Below the pieces are notes generated by a model. It saw only the letters and a list, made by a program, of their open reading frames with translations. It ran no database searches and had not been told where the DNA came from. From positions 407,073 through 471,072 of the forward strand of contig NZ_JACLZI010000036.1 of NCBI RefSeq assembly GCF_014280935.1: DNA of 64,000 nt, read 5' to 3'. The translations under genes were made by a program, and so were the position numbers. This DNA comes from Aquibacillus kalidii (lineage in GTDB: Bacteria; Bacillota; Bacilli; Bacillales; Amphibacillaceae). Of the stretch, positions 20,685-28,560 are shown piece by piece. How positions within the stretch are numbered: the stretch's first letter is position 1; each line of letters starts with the position of its first letter.

Positions 20685-20776
20685 TACGCTAGATCTAATT
20701 TCCAATCCAATTGCGAGTAATACATGAATTAAATTAATAAAGCAACTTCCTTTTATTCAATAGTTGTGCTAGTGGA

Positions 20777-21032
20777 GGAAATATACGGAGACTCCTCGAA
20801 AATACAACCCGATTTTCTTCGTGCGATGCATCGCTTCCGTAGCATCCTTTGTCCTGCGGGAACAGCGAAGACGATGAGACCCCACAGGGAGCGAGGGGTC
20901 TACTTGAGTAACCATCTTTGCTCCCTTGCACCGAGGAAGCCTGCTTCGAAGCGTTACTAGAAGACGCAGGTGTACGCACTTTTGCGACCGAGGAGGCTCA
21001 AGCTCCGCCCGCGGAAAGCGTAGTATATTTCC
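20777..21032 (+). repeat. GC-rich interspersed repeat, copy B (longer, interrupted)
   Basis: 256-bp element bounded by a 10-bp perfect inverted repeat (GGAAATATAC, 20777-20786, with 21023-21032). It has the same ordered blocks as copy A: GGAGACTCCT at the left, CCTGCGGGAACAGC, GAGACCCC, GAGGAGGCTC, GCCCGCGGAAAGCG at the right. Two extra segments, roughly 20797-20848 and 20900-20988, interrupt it. It is opposite in orientation to copy A. Open frames across it are chance frames in GC-rich DNA. Confidence 0.8.
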
Positions 21033-21127
21033 GGAACGGTTGTCCAGCATATACTTAATAAAATTGTAAGAAGTTAGTTACTGCAGATTTTCTCTCTAAT
21101 ATGTAAATGCAAAGTTTTAAAGATAAC

Positions 21128-21168
21128 GAAAACGAGGAGCTAGGTTTAATTTCCTGCTCCTCGTTTTC
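21128..21168 (-). terminator. Terminator hairpin of the 132-aa membrane protein gene
   Basis: GAAAACGAGGAGC (21128-21140) pairs perfectly with 21156-21168 across a 15-nt loop and overlaps the stop codon. The T-run on the minus strand is short. Confidence 0.7.
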
Positions 21169-21566
21169 TACATTGATTTAGTTCTTTGCTGTTTTAAAAA
21201 AGAAATAATATTGTGCGTTATTTGTAATACTATTAAGACCCCACCAAAAAACATAATTCCAAGTGCCGCATTTGCAAGATTGGATAGATCAAAAGAATCT
21301 AAGTAGCTAATTCTTTGACTAATTTGGTAAAGACCTAGTACTAGTATAAAGATTAGACTGCTTATTAAGTACGATAACGCTGCTTTCCATTGTAGTGCAA
21401 CTAGTAGTCTAACTACTGGTGCAAAAACATAATAACTAACAATCATCCCTATTACTCCGACTAAAAAAAATAACTGTTCGTCAGTAATACCTAGTGATGT
21501 AAATTGAGAAAGTTTAATCCACGAACTAGCTCCCACACTGAAACTAGTAATCATTTGTTCATACAT
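21168..21566 (-). CDS. Hypothetical membrane protein
   Basis: 132-aa protein I do not recognise. It has three clear hydrophobic helices (about 28-54, 62-84 and 96-122) and a basic C-terminus (KQQRTKSM). ATG 21566 is preceded by GGAAGGGA at short spacing; a second in-frame ATG four codons later is possible. It is divergent from ric, with the Fnr-like box in the shared upstream region, so joint control is possible. Confidence 0.7.
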   Translation of the reverse strand: MYEQMITSFSVGASSWIKLSQFTSLGITDEQLFFLVGVIGMIVSYYVFAPVVRLLVALQWKAALSYLISSLIFILVLGLYQISQRISYLDSFDLSNLANAALGIMFFGGVLIVLQITHNIISFLKQQRTKSM

Positions 21567-21655
21567 TCCCTTCCATTCCTAACTATTTTAATCTAGTAAA
21601 AGTATGTCCTTTCATCATCCACAATATACTCTCGTTTTTACATCTAATGAGAATT

Positions 21656-21684
21656 ATCACACCATTAATGTGATGCAGATCACA
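21656..21684. promoter_or_regulatory. Fnr/Crp-type operator with overlapping dyads
   Basis: TGTGAT-GCAG-ATCACA at 21669-21684 is a perfect TGTGA-N6-TCACA palindrome. A third half-site, ATCACA at 21656-21661, makes a second dyad with the same TGTGAT (7-nt spacer). A GATAAAGT-like -10 at 21704-21709 would put the start near 21716, placing the box centre about 40 bp upstream, the position for class II activation. The likely target is ric. Confidence 0.75.
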
Positions 21685-21738
21685 AAAAACGTAGCTTGTT
21701 TAGGATAAAGTTAACCTATAAGTCAAGGAGGGAAAATA

Positions 21739-22440
21739 ATGGGTACATTTACACAATTACATGCACCAGCAGATATTGTTAAGCTATTTCCAAAAGCAAG
21801 TGATATTTTTAAAAGGTATCGGATTGATTTTTGCTGTGGTGGTGAAAAACCTTTATCACAAATCTTCGAAATAAAGACAAAGCTTAATGGGGATGAAATT
21901 TTAGGTGAATTAAACACTGCTTACACTTCTTGGAAGGAAAATGGGAATGTTGAAATGGACTGGGATTCTATTACTCAATCAGATCTAATCGATCACATTC
22001 TTGAAAAGCATCACCGCTTTTTAGATGAAGAGTTAACAGCTTTAGGACAATTTGTAACTAAAATATATCGAGTACATGGTCAACATCATCCACATTTAAT
22101 TGATTTGTACAAAGTATATAATCAGTTTAAATCAGATATGGAAGTTCATTTAGTTGAGGAAGAAAAAGAACTATTCCCATTAATTCGTCAATACGAGATA
22201 ACAAACGATGAAGCACTGTTATCTAAAATAATCGACCTAAACAAAGATATGGTGTCAGAGCATCTAGCAACTGGAGAGTTGCTACAACAAATAAACGATC
22301 TTACTGACGGTTTCGTTCCACCTGCAGATGCATGTAATTCTTATAGAATTACCTATGCTAGGTTAGCTGAGTTAGAATCAAATACATTTCAACATATTCA
22401 TTTAGAAAATAACATTCTATTTAAAAAATATGCATCATAA
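21739..22440 (+). CDS. ric: Iron-sulfur cluster repair di-iron protein, Ric/ScdA/YtfE
   Basis: 233-aa protein that repairs iron-sulfur clusters damaged by nitric oxide or oxidants. The N-terminal ScdA_N domain has the double Cys motif FCCGG (about 31-35). The C-terminal hemerythrin-like four-helix bundle supplies His/Glu ligands: HHRFLDEEL, HGQHHPHL, HLVEEEKELFP, EHLATGELL and HIHLENNILF. ATG 21739 follows AAGGAGG. The Fnr-type box upstream fits induction under low oxygen or nitrosative stress. It ends in a bidirectional terminator. Confidence 0.95.
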   Translation: MGTFTQLHAPADIVKLFPKASDIFKRYRIDFCCGGEKPLSQIFEIKTKLNGDEILGELNTAYTSWKENGNVEMDWDSITQSDLIDHILEKHHRFLDEELTALGQFVTKIYRVHGQHHPHLIDLYKVYNQFKSDMEVHLVEEEKELFPLIRQYEITNDEALLSKIIDLNKDMVSEHLATGELLQQINDLTDGFVPPADACNSYRITYARLAELESNTFQHIHLENNILFKKYAS

Positions 22441-22445
22441 AAACT

Positions 22446-22490
22446 AAAAAAGTACGGCAGATTAGCTCTTGAGATCTGCCGTACTTTTTT
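22446..22490. terminator. Bidirectional terminator, ric and patatin gene
   Basis: AAAAAGTACGGCAGAT pairs with ATCTGCCGTACTTTTT across an 11-nt loop. The right arm also encodes the last codons of the patatin gene. Confidence 0.94.
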
Positions 22491-23337
22491 CCGATATAAA
22501 ATTATTGATTTGTGTCTTCATTTGCTTTGCTTCCTGATAGCCTTGTTCATATAATCCATGAAGTTTATCCTTATTCCTTTCAATCCTACCAACAGAAAGA
22601 GGTTCAAGCGGTCGTATGATGAGTATTTCGCCTCTTTTTTCCATATCTGATAGCATATGAAGTGTTTGATTATACCTCTCATGTCTAGTTTCTAATGCCT
22701 GAATTAGCCCTGGATATCGCTTATACATTTTCTTGACAATCCAACTAAATTTCATCGGCTTTTTTTCATATCCCCCGTGCCTAGTCAGAACAACTACATG
22801 CTTTTGGTTACCTATATCTATCGATGGTTTTATCGGAATAGGGTCAGCTATTCCGCCATCCATTAAATTCCTCCCCTTATATCGCACACTCGGAGCTATA
22901 AATGGAAGTGAGCTAGAAGCACGAACTACTTTTAGTAAATCTTCCTGTTCTGTAAACGTATCAAAATAAACAGCTTCACCAGTATCTATGTCTGTAGTAC
23001 TAGCAACAAATTTTTTATTTGATTGCAGGAATGAGTTAAATTGAAATGGAACTAACTGATTAGGAAGTGTATCAAATATAAAGTCCATCCCAAACAACTC
23101 CCTTGTTTTCAGTGCTCGTTTATAGGAAATATACTCTGGGTGGCTACCATATTCAACAAGCACTTTATAGTTTCTGCCTCTTTGACCCGAAACATAAGAT
23201 GTACCATTACAAGCACCCGCAGAAGCTCCCACAATAAATGGAAATTCAATAGATTCATCATGAAAAAAATCTAATACTCCTGCTGTGTATGCGCCTCTCA
23301 TGCCTCCTCCTTCTAATACAAGCCCTATTTGATTCAA
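22462..23337 (-). CDS. Patatin-like phospholipase family protein
   Basis: 291-aa predicted lipid acyl hydrolase with a Ser-Asp dyad. The oxyanion motif GGGMRGAY is at 10-17, the nucleophile serine lies in GASAGA (about 38-43), and the catalytic Asp in DGGIADPIP (about 155). No signal peptide, so it acts in the cytosol or on the inner membrane face. The start is TTG 23337 with AAGAAGG upstream. The C-terminal codons lie inside the terminator shared with ric. The substrate is not deducible. Confidence 0.9.
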   Translation of the reverse strand: MNQIGLVLEGGGMRGAYTAGVLDFFHDESIEFPFIVGASAGACNGTSYVSGQRGRNYKVLVEYGSHPEYISYKRALKTRELFGMDFIFDTLPNQLVPFQFNSFLQSNKKFVASTTDIDTGEAVYFDTFTEQEDLLKVVRASSSLPFIAPSVRYKGRNLMDGGIADPIPIKPSIDIGNQKHVVVLTRHGGYEKKPMKFSWIVKKMYKRYPGLIQALETRHERYNQTLHMLSDMEKRGEILIIRPLEPLSVGRIERNKDKLHGLYEQGYQEAKQMKTQINNFISEKSTADLKS

Positions 23338-23445
23338 AAAGAACGCCTTCTTTCTAATAATTTCAGAACGAATGGATTTAAGACCATCCTACTATGTAGA
23401 ATTATAAAGAAGATGATAGACAATATCGATCGATTTGCTTACAAT

Positions 23446-23481
23446 AAAAAAATCCTATCTTCATAGATAAGGATTTTTTAA
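23446..23481 (-). terminator. Intrinsic terminator of the FbpB-like gene
   Basis: On the minus strand AAATCCTTATCT pairs with AGATAGGATTT (one bulge) and is followed by seven T. Confidence 0.88.
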
Positions 23482-23513
23482 ATTCTGTTATGATTGTTTT
23501 TCATATGGTATGA

Positions 23514-23657
23514 TCAATTTGCATACTTGACTTTTGACTGATTTGCTTGCCTTTTTTCCATCTGTTCTTCGATTTGTTTCATGGCTTGTTTATCATTTAA
23601 TAACTCTTGTTTATTTTTAGCAACTAATTCTTCAAAAGATAATTTTCGTTGTCTCAA
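23514..23657 (-). CDS. FbpB-like small basic protein
   Basis: 47-aa frame from TTG 23657 to TGA, with GGGAGTGA upstream and a terminator just after. The core SFEELVAKNKQELLNDKQAM followed by IEEQMEKR fits the Fur-regulated basic protein B family (PF13040). In B. subtilis the related protein works with the sRNA FsrA in the iron-sparing response. No classical Fur box is visible here; instead a GCGATT-GATT-AATCGC dyad (23674-23689) lies between a TATAAT box (complement of 23694-23699) and the start. It is divergent from patA. Confidence 0.72.
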   Translation of the reverse strand: MRQRKLSFEELVAKNKQELLNDKQAMKQIEEQMEKRQANQSKVKYAN

Positions 23658-23767
23658 AAGTGATTCACTCCCTGCGATTGATTAATCGCTTTCATTATAA
23701 CTCATATTTTTGTAAAATAAATCAAAATTGTGTGAAATTTTCATTAAATTTATTTGGAGGGCTTACT

Positions 23768-24925
23768 TTGTACTTAAACATTAACGAACAAGTGAAAAGT
23801 TTAGAAATATCTGGAATACGAAAATTTTTCAATCTTGTATCAGATCAGAAAGATGTATTATCTTTAACTATTGGTCAACCTGACTTTTACACTCCAGACC
23901 ACATTAAAACTGCAGCCATAGGAGCAATTAATAATAATTTTACTACATACACACATAATGCCGGTTTACTCGAACTAAGGTCAGCAATCTCTGACTATGT
24001 ATATAAAAGATACAACTTATCTTATCAACCAGAGTCTGAAATCATTGTTACGGTTGGTGCCTCACAAGCAATTGATATCACGTTAAGAACAATATTAAAC
24101 ATAGGTGATGAAGTTATTTTACCTGGCCCTGTATATCCTGGTTATGAACCTCTTATTAAACTAGCAGGTGCAAAACCAGTGTATGCAGACACGACAGAAA
24201 GTGAATTTAAACTTACTAGTGAATTGCTAAGACAATATATTACAGAAAAAACAAAGTGTGTAATATTGCCGTATCCATCAAATCCTACAGGTGTAACGTT
24301 AACTGCAGAGGAATTGGACGCAATAGCAACAGAACTTGAAGATAAAAATATTTTCATATTAGCAGATGAGATATATAGTGAATTGGTTTTTGATCAGCAA
24401 CATATTTCAATAGGAACATTTGATAAAGTTCGTGACAAAACTATCATCATAAATGGCTTATCAAAGTCTCATTCCATGACCGGTTGGCGTATAGGGTATC
24501 TTCTTGCACCGGAATGGTTAACAAACCATATCCTTAAAGTTCATCAGTACAACGTATCCTGTGCCTCCTCTATTAGCCAACATGCTGCACTAGAAGCTCT
24601 ATCACATGGAGAAGAAGACCCTATAAATATGAAAAAGGAATATAAAAAAAGAAGAGACTATGTATTTAAACGTTTAACGAATATGGGGGTTGAAGTAGTA
24701 AAGCCTGACGGTGCCTTTTATTTTTTCCTAAAAGTTGAAACTAACCTAACTTCTCTAGAGTTAGCGTTAAAGATGGTGAGAGACGTAAAATTGGCTATGG
24801 TTCCTGGTGATGCTTTCTCAGTATTTGGAGAGGGATTCCTAAGACTCTCTTATGCCTATAGCATGGAAACACTTGAACTGGGGATGGATAGATTAGAATC
24901 CTTTTTAGATGAATTAAATAATTAA
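23768..24925 (+). CDS. patA: N-acetyl-LL-diaminopimelate aminotransferase PatA
   Basis: PLP class I aminotransferase that makes N-acetyl-LL-DAP, the step between DapH and DapL. 385 residues with SGIRKF...DVLSLTIGQPDF at the N-terminus, PYPSNPTGV, DEIYSEL and the PLP lysine in NGLSKSHSMTGWRIG. This closely follows B. subtilis PatA. I start it at TTG 23768, which has GGAGGG 7-8 nt ahead; the frame is open back to 23660, but that part is not conserved and overlaps the divergent fbpB-like leader. It ends at an exceptionally long hairpin. Confidence 0.94.
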   Translation: MYLNINEQVKSLEISGIRKFFNLVSDQKDVLSLTIGQPDFYTPDHIKTAAIGAINNNFTTYTHNAGLLELRSAISDYVYKRYNLSYQPESEIIVTVGASQAIDITLRTILNIGDEVILPGPVYPGYEPLIKLAGAKPVYADTTESEFKLTSELLRQYITEKTKCVILPYPSNPTGVTLTAEELDAIATELEDKNIFILADEIYSELVFDQQHISIGTFDKVRDKTIIINGLSKSHSMTGWRIGYLLAPEWLTNHILKVHQYNVSCASSISQHAALEALSHGEEDPINMKKEYKKRRDYVFKRLTNMGVEVVKPDGAFYFFLKVETNLTSLELALKMVRDVKLAMVPGDAFSVFGEGFLRLSYAYSMETLELGMDRLESFLDELNN

Positions 24926-24967
24926 TACCAACAGAGAGAAATAACTTGTTATTTCTCTCTGTTGGTA
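24926..24967. terminator. 20-bp perfect inverted repeat between convergent genes
   Basis: TACCAACAGAGAGAAATAAC (24926-24945) is mirrored at 24948-24967 with a 2-nt gap. It probably terminates patA and the Spo0E-like gene, although no long T-run follows. The right arm encodes the last Spo0E-like codons. Confidence 0.75.
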
Positions 24968-25152
24968 TTTGGGGAAAACTTATCTTCTTTTTTCTTCTTA
25001 AACTCATGATACTGATTTAATAATCTATCTAGCTCTTGACTTATAAGTATCGATTCAGTACTAGTAAAACCTTTATTAAGGGCAACATCGGTCATTTTTT
25101 TTCTTAGGTATTCAATTCTTTCTAGAAGATTATTTGGATTATACATACTCAC
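24949..25152 (-). CDS. Spo0E-like aspartyl-phosphate phosphatase
   Basis: 67-aa protein of the Spo0E/YisI/YnzD family, which dephosphorylates Spo0A and so delays sporulation. The family pattern is complete: LLERIEYLRKKM, a GFTSTES linker, and the signature SQELDRLLNQY (about 41-51) on the second helix of an antiparallel coiled coil. The start is GTG 25152, with an ATG two codons later; both have only a G-rich binding site. The Spo0A target is known for the family and inferred here. Confidence 0.88.
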   Translation of the reverse strand: MSMYNPNNLLERIEYLRKKMTDVALNKGFTSTESILISQELDRLLNQYHEFKKKKEDKFSPNTNREK

Positions 25153-25490
25153 CGAGTCCCCCCCAATCCTTTTAAGTCTGCTTTATAAATTAATCTGTAA
25201 GAATTTCTAACAAGGATTTAACTTATTTTTAAATTTCCTGTAATAGAAACATTCTATTAAACGTAACTGATTATCCCAGAGGAATAGAACTTAGTAAAGA
25301 GATTCGCAATAATAGACAAACTAATTAATACGTTGAGCATAATTACCTATAATATCGAACTTTTATCAACGAAAACCAACAATATTCGAGTTGTTCTTTT
25401 CGCCTTTTTCTGAGCCTTTTCTACAGTTCCCTTGGAGCAATTAATAAAAAAAAGACAGTATCAACTGTCTTTTTAATTGTACCCTTTGTG
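25153..25490. other. Intergenic region with a terminator only
   Basis: 338 bp, A+T-rich. Apart from the terminator of the 26-aa peptide gene at its right end and the upstream region of the Spo0E-like gene at its left, I see no gene, repeat or known motif. Confidence 0.5.
25447..25474 (-). terminator. Intrinsic terminator of the 26-aa membrane peptide gene
   Basis: On the minus strand AAAAAGACAGT-TGAT-ACTGTCTTTTT is followed by a further T-run. It starts 17 bp after the peptide stop codon. Confidence 0.92.
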
Positions 25491-25571
25491 TTAACCTCTA
25501 TCAAATATACTAAATCCCATTAAAGCTACTAGCAAACAGATTGATACTATTGAGAAAACTGTTTCAAACAT
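25491..25571 (-). CDS. Predicted 26-aa single-helix membrane peptide
   Basis: ATG 25571 opens a 26-codon frame preceded by GGGGGG at 7-nt spacing and followed by a strong terminator. The peptide is one membrane helix (VFSIVSICLLVALMGFSIF) ending in DRG. Complete gene signals around such a short frame make it credible. I do not recognise a family; type I toxins, small membrane regulators and spore peptides are all possible. Confidence 0.55.
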   Translation of the reverse strand: MFETVFSIVSICLLVALMGFSIFDRG

Positions 25572-25816
25572 AATACAACCCCCCTATTGAGAAAATTATG
25601 TAACAAACCTTAATCAAATTAAGTTTGATCATTATTATTTCACTGAAGTGATTACCCACATTCATTATAACTCACTCTGCTTGTAAAATCACTTCTCATT
25701 ATTTTAACAAAACACTTCATAATTATATAAAAATTCATTTGTTATGAAAAGGATATGTTAAAATAACAATATTACTCGTTTAGAGTTTTATATGTAATTT
25801 GAAAGTTGGTGTTTCC

Positions 25817-26977
25817 ATGCTCCATTGTCCTTATTGTGGTGGGAAAATTCACGAAAAAGAAGTCTTCTGTACACAATGTGGTGAGAAAATTCCCGGTGAT
25901 ATATATGATCGAATGCCTCAAAAGAACCTTCATTCTAAATGGTGGATTTTACCTATTGCTTGCTTCTTTATTCTATTAGTTGCTGTAGGCAGCTTCTATA
26001 TTTATCTTGAGAAAAAAGAAAATCAAGCAGAGATATACTTTAACCAGGGTGAAGAATTAGCACTAAACGGAGACTTTTATAAGGCACAGAACAAATTTGA
26101 ACAAGCGATAAAGTTAAAAGATAATTTTCCTGTAGCAAAAGACGTATTCCAATTTATGCAAGTAGCAATAGACATTGACAATAACCTTACTCAAGCTGAA
26201 AAGCATGTGGAAAATAATGACTTTACCAAAGCAATTAAGTTAATCAACCAATCGGAAGACCATTTGAAAAATTATAATGGTGAAGTGGTAAATTTAATTG
26301 TAACTAACGTTGCTACAGCCAGGGAAAAAACGCTAATTTCACAACTAGATGAACAATTAGCTAAAGAACCATCTATAAGTGAACTTAAGAATTTACTTTG
26401 GGATGCAGAATCTATTCAAAATGAGAAAGCGAAAAAAATCGCAACGGATATAAGAGAACAAATTATTGCCTTTACTTTTTCAGAAGCAAATCAGTCCTTG
26501 AAGGAAAATCAGTTTACTAACGCCCGTGATACCGTTGAAGAAGGGCTTAAATATGCTCCGAATTCCGAAAAGCTGTTAAGTATGAAGACAACAATTGAAA
26601 AAGAAAAAACAGCTTTTGAAACAGCACTAGAACAACGAATTGAACAAGCGATGAATGCTGCCGAAGAAGAGAGAAATATGAACGAAAACGATGCTGTAGA
26701 AATAGTAGATATTAAAGTTTCACAAAACGATCAAAAAAAATTAGTCGTTTCTGGAAAACTTAAAAGCGTTGCTACAGTGCCAATTAATTCAATATCTGTA
26801 GAGTACCAATTATTAAATGAAAAAGATGAAAAACTGGCTTCCAATGAAGTATATATATACCCAGATACTTTGTATCCAGATGAAGAAGGAAGATTCGAAT
26901 ACACCCATTTCGATATAAAACCCGATAATGTGAATGTAAAAGTAAAAATAGTAAAAGTGAAATGGTTTCTTGATTAA
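25817..26977 (+). CDS. Membrane-anchored zinc-ribbon protein with extracytoplasmic helical region
   Basis: 386-aa protein. The N-terminal zinc ribbon has C4-x2-C7 and C18-x2-C21. One membrane helix lies at about 43-64, followed by a long outside region with TPR-like helices (NQGEELALNGDFYKAQNKFEQAI, about 75-105) and coiled coil. A C-terminal beta domain (about 285-386) resembles FxLYD-type domains. I start it at ATG 25817, behind AAAGTTGGTG, which places CPYCGG at the N-terminus. It lies 20 bp before a membrane-anchored trypsin-like protease, so it is probably its operon partner, perhaps a sensor or scaffold. Function unknown. Confidence 0.75.
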   Translation: MLHCPYCGGKIHEKEVFCTQCGEKIPGDIYDRMPQKNLHSKWWILPIACFFILLVAVGSFYIYLEKKENQAEIYFNQGEELALNGDFYKAQNKFEQAIKLKDNFPVAKDVFQFMQVAIDIDNNLTQAEKHVENNDFTKAIKLINQSEDHLKNYNGEVVNLIVTNVATAREKTLISQLDEQLAKEPSISELKNLLWDAESIQNEKAKKIATDIREQIIAFTFSEANQSLKENQFTNARDTVEEGLKYAPNSEKLLSMKTTIEKEKTAFETALEQRIEQAMNAAEEERNMNENDAVEIVDIKVSQNDQKKLVVSGKLKSVATVPINSISVEYQLLNEKDEKLASNEVYIYPDTLYPDEEGRFEYTHFDIKPDNVNVKVKIVKVKWFLD

Positions 26978-26997
26978 TATAGCTATGGAGTGAGATG

Positions 26998-28131
26998 ATG
27001 ACTAAAAAGCATAAATACCTATCAATCCTAATCACCTTTATAATTGTAGTGATTGGAATTGTCTCCCTACTTTTCATCCACAACCACTGGGCGCAAAAAT
27101 CGATCTCTAAAAAAAATACATTAGTACAAAAAGTAACAGAACCAGAAGGCAAGGATTTGAAGTCGATTATTTTTGAAGCTCAAAAAAATGTTGTACAGAT
27201 CGAAGCCGGGGATAATACGAGCCAAAAAATTGGATCTGGCTTTTTGTATAATAACAAAGGAGATATTATCACCAATGCTCACGTTGTAAAAGGGGCAGAA
27301 TTTATATCTGTGAAGCTTTCAAATGCCCAGACTTTTCCCGCTGCAATTGTAGGGATCGGAGACAAACAAGACATTGCTGTAATTAGAGTGCCGCAGTTAT
27401 CCAATCAGCAACCTGTTCAAGTAAGTAAAAAGTTTCAGGCTGAAATAGGTAATGAAGTAGTTGCGGTTGGAAGTCCTCTAGGATTTCAAAATTCCGTAAC
27501 ATTAGGCATAATATCTGGTATTAACCGAACCTTTTCTATTGGTGATTTTAATTACGAAAATGTATATCAAATCTCAGCAAATATTACCCATGGGAATAGT
27601 GGAGGGCCCTTAATTGACCGAACATCTGGTAAAGTAATTGCTATAAATTCGGCAGGCACCGAGGATGGTGCAATTGGCTTTAGTATTCCTATTTCGAATG
27701 CCATCGACTTAGTTACTTCTTGGTCGGATGAAATAGATGAAACTAAACTAGAATATAAAACTCCAAGTTCAGATACAATTAACCCAAGTCAGTTTAAAAA
27801 GGATGCTAACTACATCGTTAATTATTTTTTTGAAAGTTTAACGATACGTGACTATATTAATGCGTACGCATTATTAGGAAGTGAGCTACAAGCAAAGCTA
27901 ACTTATCAAAATTTCCGTAAAGATTATATCCATGTAGTAGAACATAAGATAAGTGAACAAACGGTTAAATACAAAGAGGACTCTGAACAGGTCGAAGTAT
28001 CCTTAGCTATAGATACTAGTATTAGAAAAAACAGTACCGAAACTACCAAAGAGCGTTGGAATTATACATTTATAATTGGCTATGAAAACGACCAACTTAA
28101 AGTCCTAGAAGTAAACAAAACTGCTAGTTAA
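26998..28131 (+). CDS. Membrane-anchored trypsin-like serine protease
   Basis: 377-aa S1C (HtrA-type) protease with one N-terminal membrane helix (7-27) and the catalytic domain outside. The triad is complete: H95 in TNAHVV, D125 in QDIAVI, S201 in GNSGGPL. There is no PDZ domain; instead the last 120 residues look like an NTF2-type alpha/beta domain (YFFESLTIRDYINAYALL...). The second of two adjacent ATGs (26998) fits the GGAG spacing better than 26995. It is cotranscribed with the zinc-ribbon protein and followed by a terminator. The role is likely envelope protein quality control or signalling. Confidence 0.85.
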   Translation: MTKKHKYLSILITFIIVVIGIVSLLFIHNHWAQKSISKKNTLVQKVTEPEGKDLKSIIFEAQKNVVQIEAGDNTSQKIGSGFLYNNKGDIITNAHVVKGAEFISVKLSNAQTFPAAIVGIGDKQDIAVIRVPQLSNQQPVQVSKKFQAEIGNEVVAVGSPLGFQNSVTLGIISGINRTFSIGDFNYENVYQISANITHGNSGGPLIDRTSGKVIAINSAGTEDGAIGFSIPISNAIDLVTSWSDEIDETKLEYKTPSSDTINPSQFKKDANYIVNYFFESLTIRDYINAYALLGSELQAKLTYQNFRKDYIHVVEHKISEQTVKYKEDSEQVEVSLAIDTSIRKNSTETTKERWNYTFIIGYENDQLKVLEVNKTAS

Positions 28132-28158
28132 GAAGGCACTCATGAAGTGTCTTCTTTT
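28131..28158 (+). terminator. Terminator of the zinc-ribbon/protease operon
   Basis: GAAGGCACT and AGTGTCTTC pair across CATGA and are followed by six T. Confidence 0.88.
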
Positions 28159-28160
28159 TT

Positions 28161-28500
28161 GGATTCAATTCCTAACTATTGTTGCCTTGTACACAGCAAT
28201 CTATAGACTCTGCAGTAATTGTATAAAAGGTGATCGACCCCGACGAATTCCTACTTCTTCTCCAATTCCATAACGTAAGAATTACTCTTACTTCACATAT
28301 TTAAGCGTAGCATTGTTTACACTCTTAATAAAAATTAAAAATGAAGATATCGTTACTACAGAGTTTATCTTAGCTGCGTCATTCTGTAAGGAACAAAGCT
28401 TAGAAAAGATTCCTTTTATTTACATAATAATATTTGACAAACAATTCCTTATGAACGAGCCTAAATTTAAATTTATCTAAAAAACTGGGTAATCGTCTAT
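28161..28500. other. Intergenic region, no gene seen
   Basis: 340 bp, A+T-rich, between the protease terminator and the sigma-K-like promoter of the YjcZ-like gene. No supported frame, repeat or known RNA motif. Confidence 0.5.
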
Positions 28501-28528
28501 ACACATATATCCCTATTTCCATATAGTA
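28501..28528 (+). promoter_or_regulatory. Sigma-K-like promoter
   Basis: AC at 28501-28502, a 17-bp spacer and CATATAGTA at 28520-28528 match the sigma-K consensus AC-N16/17-CATANNNTA. Transcription would start near 28535, 26 nt before the YjcZ-like gene, and points to late mother-cell expression. Confidence 0.6.
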
Positions 28529-28560
28529 ATTGTGTAATACTTCAGGAGGTGAGTTTGTTT

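Noticed and set aside
20734..21050. Overlapping frames of 64-93 aa in both strands
   Set aside because: They lie within GC-rich repeat copy B, have no binding sites and contradict each other.
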